DNA of 15,941 nt from DAOUMU01 sp034409055 (GTDB taxonomy: Bacteria > Chloroflexota > Anaerolineae > 4572-78 > J111). The position numbers and the translations under genes are program-made. Below, piece after piece: positions 1-6,685 of this stretch (within the stretch, counting starts at the first letter, position 1; every line of letters starts with the position of its first letter). The DNA is taken from assembly GCA_034409055.1 (NCBI GenBank), contig DAOUMU010000354.1, positions 1 to 15,941 on the forward strand, in the 5' to 3' direction. The notes below the pieces were generated by a model. That model was not told the DNA's origin, searched no databases, and was given only the letters and a program-made list of their open reading frames with translations.

Positions 1-101
1 CCTGGAATTTACATCTTCAGGCAAGTTTACGGCTAACTGTGGTCAAAATTCAGGGCAAAATTGAACATTACCGTATTGAGATCCCATTTTTAGCGGTTTG
101 A
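1..101 (+). other. Unassigned left-edge sequence with a short closed frame
   Basis: From base 3 a frame of 32 codons runs to a TGA at 99-101. It contains the coding-like stretch LTVVKIQGKIEHYRIEIPFL. It could be the tail of a gene lying to the left of the window or a degenerate remnant. It is in the same frame as the surface-protein gene that follows, separated from it by this one stop codon. I do not recognise a family and see no promoter or ribosome binding site here. Confidence 0.25.
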
Positions 102-194
102 CTGCTAACTAGCATAAGGCCCTATTATGAATGGAGTTCAGGTTGGGGGTTCGCTGTTCGTTACGTAATTAGTAACGATGGTCTGAACTGGACG
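102..194 (+). other. Open frame upstream of the surface gene: missing 5' part
   Basis: The frame of the following gene stays open from 102 and reads PYYEWSSGWGFAVRYVISND, then GLNWTVV into the annotated part. The text is protein-like and has the S-x-D-G-x-x-W pattern of a beta-propeller blade. It contains no ATG, GTG or TTG before 195. The gene therefore probably once began further upstream, and the present left end is either truncated or broken by the stop at 99-101. Confidence 0.5.
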
Positions 195-1943
195 GTGGTT
201 AATGAACCGGCCCTGATTGGTGCCCGCTCTCCAAACCTAATAAAAGAGGGCAGTACTTATCATATGTGGGTACATCCCGATGGCGACAGCCATTACACTG
301 GCATCGAGGCCTTGCGTTATCGTACCAGCAATAATGGGGGGACTGGCTGGGGACATTGGCAAACAGGGGGAACATTGGTTCATGTTGATGGTGGTGTAGA
401 TGAGCCAGGACCGAGTCGTATTCGGCAACTGGCAGATGGTACTTACCAACTTTTCTATCTGGATGATTCTCATATTAATCTGGCGACTGGCACTGATGGC
501 GTCAATTTTCAGGTTCAAGTTATTGGTTTGTTAGATGTTGTTGAGATTCTGCCTATATCGAATATTGTTCAAATGATGGATTTTGCCGTCGTTGATGTTG
601 AGGGTCAGGACTGGTTCTATTTTACGTATTGTGGCACCAGCGCTAAGCCACAATGTCAGGACAGTCGTATCGCCGTATCTCGGCCTTTCAATGACTCCGA
701 TCTGACAATCACCAAATCGGTCATACCGACCACCGTGACCTCGGGAGACCCCCTCACCTACACCCTGACTTTCAGTAATGCAGGCCGAGCGGTGGCTACT
801 GATGTGGTCATTACCGATATTGTGCCGATTACCTTAACTAACCTTACCTTCACCCATAGCGGAGCGACGATCACTCCCACAGGTGGCACGACCTATAGTT
901 GGCAAGTGGCAGACTTATTACCCAAGGTAGGGGGCGTCATCACCATTACCGGGCTGGTCAGTCCGCTCCTGACCCACGACAGTCATTTCACCAATACAGC
1001 CCTGATCACCAGTACGACGGTTGATACAGATACCACCAGCAATAAGGCCAAGGTGGGGCTGACGGTCAATACGCCCAGGCTGGTTATGAAGAAAACGGTT
1101 ATACCTACTGATGTCACCTACCACCGTCAAGTGACCTACACCCTTGTTTTGACCAACAATGGTACGGCTAATGCTATCAACACCCTTGTCACTGATACGC
1201 TGCCCCTCAGCACTACTTTTGCTCGCTGGGTAACACAGCCGACTGGAGCCAGTGTCAGTAGTGGTCAAATTACCTGGAATGGCATGGTTACAGCCGGTAA
1301 AGCCATAACTTGTACCTTTGTAGCGGATTACATCGGAGACTATAATGATGTTGTGACCAACGTAGCCAAGTACGGCCATATCAGTAGTAATGGCAGTGCT
1401 GAGGCTACGTTCACAGTTGGATTTGCTCCGCCCGATCCCATCGATCAGGTTTACTTGCCAACTATCATGAAAAGCGAAACGATTTTGGCCGCCCCTGATT
1501 TGATAGTCGATAGCCTGATCGCTGCCAGCAACGTCGTTACTGTCGTGATTAAGAACATAGGCAACGCCCCGGTTACCGATGCTTTCTGGGTGGACGTTTA
1601 CCTTGATCCCAACCCGGCCCCAACCGGGGTCAACCAGCCTTGGTGGCAACTCTCCAGCCAAGGTCTGGTCTGGGGCGTGACCGAGTCAATTCCGGTTAGC
1701 GGTACCCTGACCCTGATTTCCGGTGGCCGGTACTACTCGGAGAAACATAGCCATTTCTCCGGAACGTTGGCCTCAGGGACAGAGGTCTGGGCCCAGGTGG
1801 ACTCGGTCAATCTCAACACAAGTTACGGGGGGTGTTGGAGCGTAACGAGCGCAATAACATCAAAGGGCCAGAGTTTTCCAGGACCGTTGTGGCGGGTGAG
1901 AGAGTGCTACCACTGTCCAACAGGGGGCAGTCACGTCCTTTAG
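195..1943 (+). CDS. Secreted beta-propeller/DUF11/CARDB surface protein, damaged at both ends
   Basis: Probably an extracellular or envelope protein; no enzymatic activity can be assigned. Residues 1-165 resemble propeller blades of the glycosidase-43/BNR kind (D-G-x-x-W, LFYLDDSHINLATGTDGVNF). Residues about 167-291 and 294-408 are two DUF11 domains, each opening with a [KM]K-x-V-I-P-T-x-V-T motif and containing YTL-x-[FL]-[ST]-N. VYLPTIMKS lies at 419-427, and 433-540 resembles a CARDB adhesion domain. The GTG at 195 has no Shine-Dalgarno sequence and protein-like sequence continues upstream to 102, so the N-terminus and any signal peptide are missing. After SYGG (codons 1821-1832) the last 37 residues look wrong. 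Reading on in another frame gives a normal CARDB ending that stops at 1969, only 17 bases before the next gene. So either a frameshifted pseudogene or a sequencing error in a G run. The next gene follows on the same strand and is probably co-transcribed. Confidence 0.7.
   Translation: MVNEPALIGARSPNLIKEGSTYHMWVHPDGDSHYTGIEALRYRTSNNGGTGWGHWQTGGTLVHVDGGVDEPGPSRIRQLADGTYQLFYLDDSHINLATGTDGVNFQVQVIGLLDVVEILPISNIVQMMDFAVVDVEGQDWFYFTYCGTSAKPQCQDSRIAVSRPFNDSDLTITKSVIPTTVTSGDPLTYTLTFSNAGRAVATDVVITDIVPITLTNLTFTHSGATITPTGGTTYSWQVADLLPKVGGVITITGLVSPLLTHDSHFTNTALITSTTVDTDTTSNKAKVGLTVNTPRLVMKKTVIPTDVTYHRQVTYTLVLTNNGTANAINTLVTDTLPLSTTFARWVTQPTGASVSSGQITWNGMVTAGKAITCTFVADYIGDYNDVVTNVAKYGHISSNGSAEATFTVGFAPPDPIDQVYLPTIMKSETILAAPDLIVDSLIAASNVVTVVIKNIGNAPVTDAFWVDVYLDPNPAPTGVNQPWWQLSSQGLVWGVTESIPVSGTLTLISGGRYYSEKHSHFSGTLASGTEVWAQVDSVNLNTSYGGCWSVTSAITSKGQSFPGPLWRVRECYHCPTGGSHVL
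1827..1832 (+). other. G6 run: probable one-base deletion (frameshift site)
   Basis: Adding one G to the six-G run at 1827-1832 moves translation from C-W-S-V-T into VLERNERNNIKGPEFSRTVV, and then to a TAG at 1967-1969. The N-E-x-N-N pattern is typical of the end of a CARDB domain, where it follows the last beta-strands. The restored stop also gives ordinary operon spacing to the next start at 1987. Confidence 0.7.
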
Positions 1944-1986
1944 GGAGTAATTTACCATTGAGGCAGTAGACCAGGAGAGAGAGAAA

Positions 1987-3342
1987 ATGAAATGGCAACA
2001 ATTTAGCCGATGGGTCATTACGTTGGGGATGAATTTACCTCTAGCCTTGGTGCTGCTCCTACTTTTGAGCAGTACCCCAATCCCGCTTTATGCTTTCACC
2101 ATCGCTTCTCTCTTCACTTCCCAGGTCGCCAAACTGACTGCGAGTGACGGCGCGGCCAAGGACCGATTTGGTTACGCTGTAGCTATCAGTGAGGACATTG
2201 CTGTTGTGGGGGTACCTTGGGACGATGACGCCTGTCCCCTGGACCCGAACTGCAATTCTGGCGTGGCCTATGTCTTTGAACGAAACCAGGGAGGGGCGGA
2301 CAATTGGGGTCAGGTAACCAAGCTGACCCACAGCACGCTTGCGGCCAATGACTATTTCGGTTGGGCCGTAGCTATCAGCGGGGATATTATCGGGGTCGGG
2401 ACACCGGGGGATGATGACGCGTGTTCTCCGGGCTCCGACTGCAATTCCGGTGCGGTCTATATTTTCAAGCGAGACCAGGGTGGCGCCAACAGTTGGGGCC
2501 AGGTGACCAAGTTGACCGGCAGCGAGGCAACTGATGACGGTCTTGGTTTCTCCGTAGCCATCAGTGAGTATACTGTCCTCGCTGGAGCCCTGACAAGCGA
2601 CAACTACAAAGGCGCAGCCTACGTTTTTGAGCGGAATCAGGGTGGGCCGGACAATTGGGGTCAGGTGGCCAGACTAACCGCTGGTGATCCTATACCCGAT
2701 GACGGTTTTGGCTACTCCGTAACCATCAGTGGAGATATCGCCGTCGTTGGAGCGCCTGTCGATAATAATTACACAGGTGCGGCCTACGTCTTTGAGCGGA
2801 ACCGGGGCGGAGTAGACAATTGGGGCCAGGTGACAAAACTAACCGGCAGCGACGCTGCACTTAACGACACGTTGGGTTTTTCCGTGGCTATCAGTGGAGA
2901 GACCGTCGTGGCCGGAGCACCTTTCAAAAATAAGGGCTTGGCCTATATCTTTGAGCGGAACCAGGGTGGGGTAGATAAGTGGGGTCAGGTGACCAAACTG
3001 ACTACCAGTAATGCCACGGTCGGTGAGTTCGGCTGGTCTGTGGCTATCAATGAGGATACTGTTATAATCGGAGCACGTTTTGACCATGAAGGGGGCACTG
3101 CTTCTGGCGCGGCCTATATCTTTGAGCGAAACCAGGACGGGATTGGCCATTGGGGCCAGGCGGCTAAACTGACTGCCAACGACCCGGCGACCTACGACCA
3201 TTTCGGTTATTCCGTGACCATCAGTGAGGATACCGTCGTAGTTGGAGCGCCTGGGGATGGCAATGTGAGTAACTTGCCAGGCTCGGCCTATGTGTATCAA
3301 TTGCTGCCTAAAATTTACCTGCCAATCATTTTCAAGGGCTGA
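1987..3342 (+). CDS. Secreted seven-repeat FG-GAP beta-propeller protein
   Basis: 451 residues, expected to be exported and to fold as a single seven-bladed propeller of the integrin-alpha type. Residues 1-37 are a signal peptide: basic MKWQQFSRW, a long leucine-rich core, then PLYAF. Seven repeats of about 52-63 residues follow. Each has QV[TA][KR]LT, then FG[YWF][SA]V[AT]I[SN], then V[VG]GAP, then G-[AV]-[AV]-Y-[VI]-F-[EK]-R-[ND]-[QR]-G-G and a final WG. Asp-rich loops such as DDDACPLDPNC could bind Ca2+. The protein ends in IYLPIIFKG, matching the VYLPTIMKS motif of the preceding gene. The start is supported by AGGAGA at 1973-1978, eight bases before the ATG. The function is unknown; adhesion or surface display fits the fold. 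Paired with the preceding surface gene in a likely operon. Confidence 0.9.
   Translation: MKWQQFSRWVITLGMNLPLALVLLLLLSSTPIPLYAFTIASLFTSQVAKLTASDGAAKDRFGYAVAISEDIAVVGVPWDDDACPLDPNCNSGVAYVFERNQGGADNWGQVTKLTHSTLAANDYFGWAVAISGDIIGVGTPGDDDACSPGSDCNSGAVYIFKRDQGGANSWGQVTKLTGSEATDDGLGFSVAISEYTVLAGALTSDNYKGAAYVFERNQGGPDNWGQVARLTAGDPIPDDGFGYSVTISGDIAVVGAPVDNNYTGAAYVFERNRGGVDNWGQVTKLTGSDAALNDTLGFSVAISGETVVAGAPFKNKGLAYIFERNQGGVDKWGQVTKLTTSNATVGEFGWSVAINEDTVIIGARFDHEGGTASGAAYIFERNQDGIGHWGQAAKLTANDPATYDHFGYSVTISEDTVVVGAPGDGNVSNLPGSAYVYQLLPKIYLPIIFKG
2125..3300 (+). repeat. Seven tandem FG-GAP coding repeats
   Basis: The tandem unit is about 155-190 bp and is still recognisable in DNA through recurring stretches encoding YVFERNQGG and WGQVTKLT. 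Blades 1 and 2 share a long D-D-D-A-C insertion ending in N-C, with matching cysteines that blades 3-7 lack. Confidence 0.85.
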
Positions 3343-3371
3343 CCAATCCGGCTCAACTCAGACCGGAATGG
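3343..3371 (+). terminator. Possible stem-loop after the FG-GAP gene
   Basis: CCAATCCGG at 3343-3351 pairs with CCGGAATGG at 3363-3371 (nine positions, one mismatch, 11-base loop), directly after the stop codon. No U-tract follows, so it is not a classical intrinsic terminator; it may protect the 3' end or do nothing. Confidence 0.3.
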
Positions 3372-3583
3372 GTAAAGGCCCCCCCGGCCCCCCCACAGAG
3401 GGGAGATTTTAACCAGGGCTCATATTCAGAACTAGTGTCCGCTCCCGCTGGACACCTGCACTTGCGCAGGTGCAAGTGTTGCCAAATCCAGCGATCCCCG
3501 GGCGGCGGATATGGCTATCCACCGCGAGCATCGGAAGCATACTGATGTACTCCGCACTTGTTCTAAACATGAGCCTTAACCTT
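3372..3583. other. Hairpin-rich non-coding spacer
   Basis: No convincing gene. Two C7 runs occupy 3378-3395. TGTCC/GGACA flank GCTCCCGCT around 3434-3454. CACCTGC/GCAGGTG flank ACTTGC just after it, and an overlapping CACTTG/CAAGTG pair could form instead. GGATA/TATCC flank TGGC near 3507-3520. These hairpins lie before the promoter at 3588, so they belong to the 3' side of the FG-GAP transcript or act as DNA repeats. Confidence 0.4.
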
Positions 3584-3587
3584 TTGA

Positions 3588-3617
3588 TTGAAATGGGTCA
3601 ACATCTTATGTTATAAT
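3588..3617 (+). promoter_or_regulatory. Sigma-70-type promoter of the kinase operon
   Basis: TTGAAA at 3588-3593 and a perfect TATAAT at 3612-3617 are separated by 18 bp. Transcription would start near 3624, leaving a leader of about 143 bases before the ATG at 3767. Confidence 0.65.
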
Positions 3618-3635
3618 TAACTTGAGTTTGTTAGA

Positions 3636-3730
3636 CTCAGTAGATCCAATTTTGTACTCACGATGGGTCCGTGCCCCGTCGTATCGCCGGTCATGGACCG
3701 GCTTGGAGCGTTAAATTTGGATCTACTGAG
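3636..3730 (+). ncRNA. Structured 5' leader of the kinase operon (three-way junction)
   Basis: A perfect 14-bp stem pairs 3636-3649 (CTCAGTAGATCCAA) with 3717-3730. Inside it are a hairpin of 8 bp including one G-U pair (ACGATGGG 3660-3667 with CCCGTCGT 3675-3682) and a perfect 7-bp hairpin (GCCGGTC 3686-3692 with GACCGGC 3696-3702, loop ATG). A competing pairing exists: CCAATTTTG at 3646-3654 with CAAAATTGG at 3739-3747, which would open the end of the long stem. The element begins just after the predicted transcription start and ends 36 bases before the start codon. It could be a cis-regulatory RNA. It could equally be a small palindromic mobile repeat that landed in the leader. No known riboswitch class is recognised. 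Confidence 0.5.
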
Positions 3731-3766
3731 ACTCAGATCAAAATTGGCCCAAGTTAGGTGTACCAG

Positions 3767-6232
3767 ATGAATAGCAGTGAACCCCCTGAAGAAAAATTTG
3801 GCGACCCCTTATATTTCCCGGCCCGGATAGAGACGCTAACCCAGGCCATTGCCGAAATTTGTGGCAAGTTGTCGACAATTTTTGATTTTGATGAATTAAT
3901 TGAGACGGCGACGCGCCTGATTCAACAGTCTTTAGGGTACGATCAAGTTGTTTTATGCCTGTTTGACTCCATTCAGCAGCGATTTGCTTTGAAAATAACG
4001 GCCAATATCAACCATGGTCAGATTATTCGCAGTTATTCATTGGAAAATGACAGAAGTTTAGCTCGCCGGGCGGTGCGCTATAACCGCACGATTCGGATTA
4101 ACGATCTGACCATTGAGGTCCCCAATTATTATCAAGCGACGCCAATAGATATTCGATCCGAGTTACATATCCCCTTGGTTCGGGGCAGCAAGATGATTGG
4201 TGTGCTGAGTTTGGGACATATGGAGCGTTACGCTTTTGATGAAGACAAAGTGGTGGTGGCTTTAAAGGCGCTGACTACTCAAGTAGCCGTCTTAATTGAA
4301 CGGGCCCGGCAACACCGTAAAAAGCATTTAGAGTTATCTGCCTTGAGTGGGGAGCTATTTCCCCGTACCTCTCGTTTCCCGGAGAAAAATGATTTGCAAA
4401 ACATATTACCCGGTATCCAGATTCTGGGGGGGATACGAGAAGTGCTTGACCGGATTGTTAACGGTGTGGTCGATGGCTTGGGTTATACCGGGGCCATGGT
4501 GGCTGTGTTAGATGAGAAAAATCAACGTTTGCCGGTTCAGGCAGTGGCCTTTAATCAGCACATTCGCTGGTTGAACCTGTTGGCAAAAGCTGAAGAAATA
4601 CTGGGTATTCAGGTGATTGGTAGCAGTGTCTCCTTGATTAATGACCTGGATAATTTAGGGGTGCAATCCTGCTTAACGGGCGAGATTAAGATCACCCATG
4701 ACCTGTATGACTTGTTTAAACCCGTAGTTAATCAGGAATTGAGTCGATGGATGCAGAAACTGTCCAAAGTGAAGACGTGCGTTTCCCTGCCCCTATTAGT
4801 GAGAGATCAGGTCGTGGGTAACTTGTACGTCGGCACAACCAAAAAGAGAGTTTCTCAGAAAGACCTGGAAGCCTTACAGTTCTTTGTGACCAATGCGGCC
4901 ATTGCTGTGCAAAATGCGATGCTCTTTGAAACGGTCAGTCAGAAATTAATGCAGCACGAAGCGGAACTGATCCAGTTGTCCAGTATCGAAAAGATGATTA
5001 GTTCGTCGCTGGATTTGCATGAGGTCTTGAAGCGTATTTTAAATGGCGTCCTGGAACTGACCAAAGCAGAATATGGTCACGTGGTGTTGACCGGTAAGTA
5101 TGCTTCTGATCTTGGCTACCGGGTCAGTTACCCCGAAGCGTCCGACTCTCTTGAGGAGGGTAGACTGGGTATCACCCAATGGATCATAAAAAACAAAAAG
5201 CCCAAGTTAATTGATAATATCGACCTGGTTGAAAAGGGTAAGCAGGACCTGAAGAAAATTGTTCAGGAAAGTCAGGGCAGGCTTTCAGAAATGAAGTCCC
5301 AGTTAGGGGTGCCTATTTCCCTGGAGGGTGAACTCATTGGCGTCATTAACATTGCCAGCCGCCAGGTGAGCGCTTTTAACGAGCTGTCCCTTGATATGCT
5401 TGAGCGGGTGGCGGTGCAAGCGGCTATTGCCATCAAAAATGCCTACCAATTCAAGGTGGAGCGACAGATGCAAAAGCAATTGGCCAACGTGGGGCAAGTG
5501 CTGGCTATGGGCGATATGGCCGGTAATATGGTCCATCGTATCAATAATTGGGTGGGGGCCATCCGGGCCGATATCAACTACTTAAAGCGGCAGCGTGCTC
5601 AGGGTAAATTTGACCCGGATGAAACGACTGAACTTTTGAAAGATATGTTGGACAATGCCGAGGCCACGCTGGCCATGGCCGAAAACATCCGTAAACCGTT
5701 CCAGTCGCTGGACCGGGAGCCGATTGATGTTAACGAGTGTATTGCCAACGTTTTAAGAGATAAGGCGGAAGAACTTTCGAAAGTGGTGGTCTTAAGAAAT
5801 TTTGCTGAAGACCTGCCGCCTGTCCTGGCTACTCAGCAACTCGAACTCGTTTTTGAAAACCTGGTAAACAATGCCTTGCAGGCCATGAGGCATCAGGCTT
5901 TTGAAACGTTGGTCGGCGATGCTGCGCAGCCGGTGAAACGTGCCTCTCAAGACGTTTTGGGACTGTCTACCCGCAACTCAAAGGATGGTCAATGGGTGGA
6001 GATTATCGTACAAGATTCTGGTCCCGGCCTGTCAGATGATCTCAACGAGATCGACATTTTCAAATTGGGAGTAACCGGTCGCGAGGGCGGCCTGGGATAT
6101 GGTTTATGGTGGTGTGATACGTTTTTAAAACGGTGGGGCGGCGATATTCAACTTGCAAAAAATACCAAAAGCGGTTGTAAGTTTTTAGTTAAATTACCCA
6201 GTGCTACCTCTGATATGAAAGTGGACAATTAG
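3767..6232 (+). CDS. Soluble sensor histidine kinase with three GAF domains
   Basis: Autophosphorylating kinase, 821 residues, no signal peptide or membrane helix, so it senses a cytoplasmic cue. GAF domains lie at about 37-182, 222-387 and 415-558 (LGYDQVVLCLFD, LGYTGAMVAVLDE, LTKAEYGHVVL). The dimerisation/phosphoacceptor helix contains MAGNMVHRINNWVGAIR with the likely phosphorylated His590. The ATPase has an N box (FENLVNNALQAM, 696-707), a G1 box (DSGPGL from Asp750), an F box (IFKLGVTG) and a G2 box (GGLGYGLWW, 774-782). ATG 3767 is preferred because AGGTG at 3756-3760 sits six bases before it; an in-frame GTG at 3758 lies inside that Shine-Dalgarno sequence. First gene of a signalling operon: a stand-alone receiver follows after 41 bases and then a TIR-receiver protein. 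The GAF ligands cannot be told from sequence. Confidence 0.92.
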   Translation: MNSSEPPEEKFGDPLYFPARIETLTQAIAEICGKLSTIFDFDELIETATRLIQQSLGYDQVVLCLFDSIQQRFALKITANINHGQIIRSYSLENDRSLARRAVRYNRTIRINDLTIEVPNYYQATPIDIRSELHIPLVRGSKMIGVLSLGHMERYAFDEDKVVVALKALTTQVAVLIERARQHRKKHLELSALSGELFPRTSRFPEKNDLQNILPGIQILGGIREVLDRIVNGVVDGLGYTGAMVAVLDEKNQRLPVQAVAFNQHIRWLNLLAKAEEILGIQVIGSSVSLINDLDNLGVQSCLTGEIKITHDLYDLFKPVVNQELSRWMQKLSKVKTCVSLPLLVRDQVVGNLYVGTTKKRVSQKDLEALQFFVTNAAIAVQNAMLFETVSQKLMQHEAELIQLSSIEKMISSSLDLHEVLKRILNGVLELTKAEYGHVVLTGKYASDLGYRVSYPEASDSLEEGRLGITQWIIKNKKPKLIDNIDLVEKGKQDLKKIVQESQGRLSEMKSQLGVPISLEGELIGVINIASRQVSAFNELSLDMLERVAVQAAIAIKNAYQFKVERQMQKQLANVGQVLAMGDMAGNMVHRINNWVGAIRADINYLKRQRAQGKFDPDETTELLKDMLDNAEATLAMAENIRKPFQSLDREPIDVNECIANVLRDKAEELSKVVVLRNFAEDLPPVLATQQLELVFENLVNNALQAMRHQAFETLVGDAAQPVKRASQDVLGLSTRNSKDGQWVEIIVQDSGPGLSDDLNEIDIFKLGVTGREGGLGYGLWWCDTFLKRWGGDIQLAKNTKSGCKFLVKLPSATSDMKVDN

Positions 6233-6273
6233 CCGGCAGCTCAAGCGCATCGGGAATATGGAGAGAAACACAC

Positions 6274-6669
6274 GTGCAACCAACTGCTACAAAAAGAAAT
6301 TATAAGATTCTGATTATCGAAGACGTTTCAAGCTGGCAAAAGGCATTTAAAAGATATTTAAAAGATGAACCTTTTGATATCTTTATCGCCACCAATTATG
6401 AGGAAACGCTGGCCTTAGCTGAGGCATATTCTTTTGATTTGCTCATCCTTGATATTAATCTATCGGGCGTCCCTCATAATATTGATGGCCTGCGGGTGGC
6501 TAATAAAATCTTACAAAAGAACAACAAAGTAAAAGTGGTCATTGTCAGTGGTATCGACGAACCCCATAAAAGTCTGCGATCGGCCAATTTTGAACCAACT
6601 TGTGTCCTCGAGAAGCGAAACTTAGACCAGGATGAGCTTATAAGGAAAGTATATCAAGCCCTGGCTTGA
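6274..6669 (+). CDS. Stand-alone response regulator receiver protein
   Basis: 131 residues, essentially one receiver domain with no output domain. Acidic pair Glu16-Asp17 (LIIEDV), phospho-acceptor Asp60 (LLILDINL), switch Ser92 (VIVSG) and conserved Lys114 (LEKRN) are all present. It should accept a phosphate from the kinase encoded just upstream and act by protein-protein contact or as a phosphorelay intermediate. The GTG start at 6274 is supported by GGAGAG eight to nine bases upstream; no better start exists. The domain resembles the receiver at the end of the next gene, sharing E-D-x-x-S-W-Q and A-[TS]-N-Y-E-E, which suggests duplication. The next gene starts 16 bases after its stop. Confidence 0.9.
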   Translation: MQPTATKRNYKILIIEDVSSWQKAFKRYLKDEPFDIFIATNYEETLALAEAYSFDLLILDINLSGVPHNIDGLRVANKILQKNNKVKVVIVSGIDEPHKSLRSANFEPTCVLEKRNLDQDELIRKVYQALA

Positions 6670-6685
6670 TAATAGGGAAAAAAGA

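Noticed and set aside
918..1661. Long minus-strand frame (247 codons) opposite the surface gene
   Set aside because: The plus strand encodes clear DUF11 and CARDB repeats; the antisense translation has no recognisable domain, no ribosome binding site, and is a by-product of codon bias.
3429..3475. CRISPR-like or tRNA-like structure in the nested hairpins
   Set aside because: There is no regular repeat-spacer periodicity, no acceptor stem with a T-loop, and the hairpins overlap in exclusive ways.
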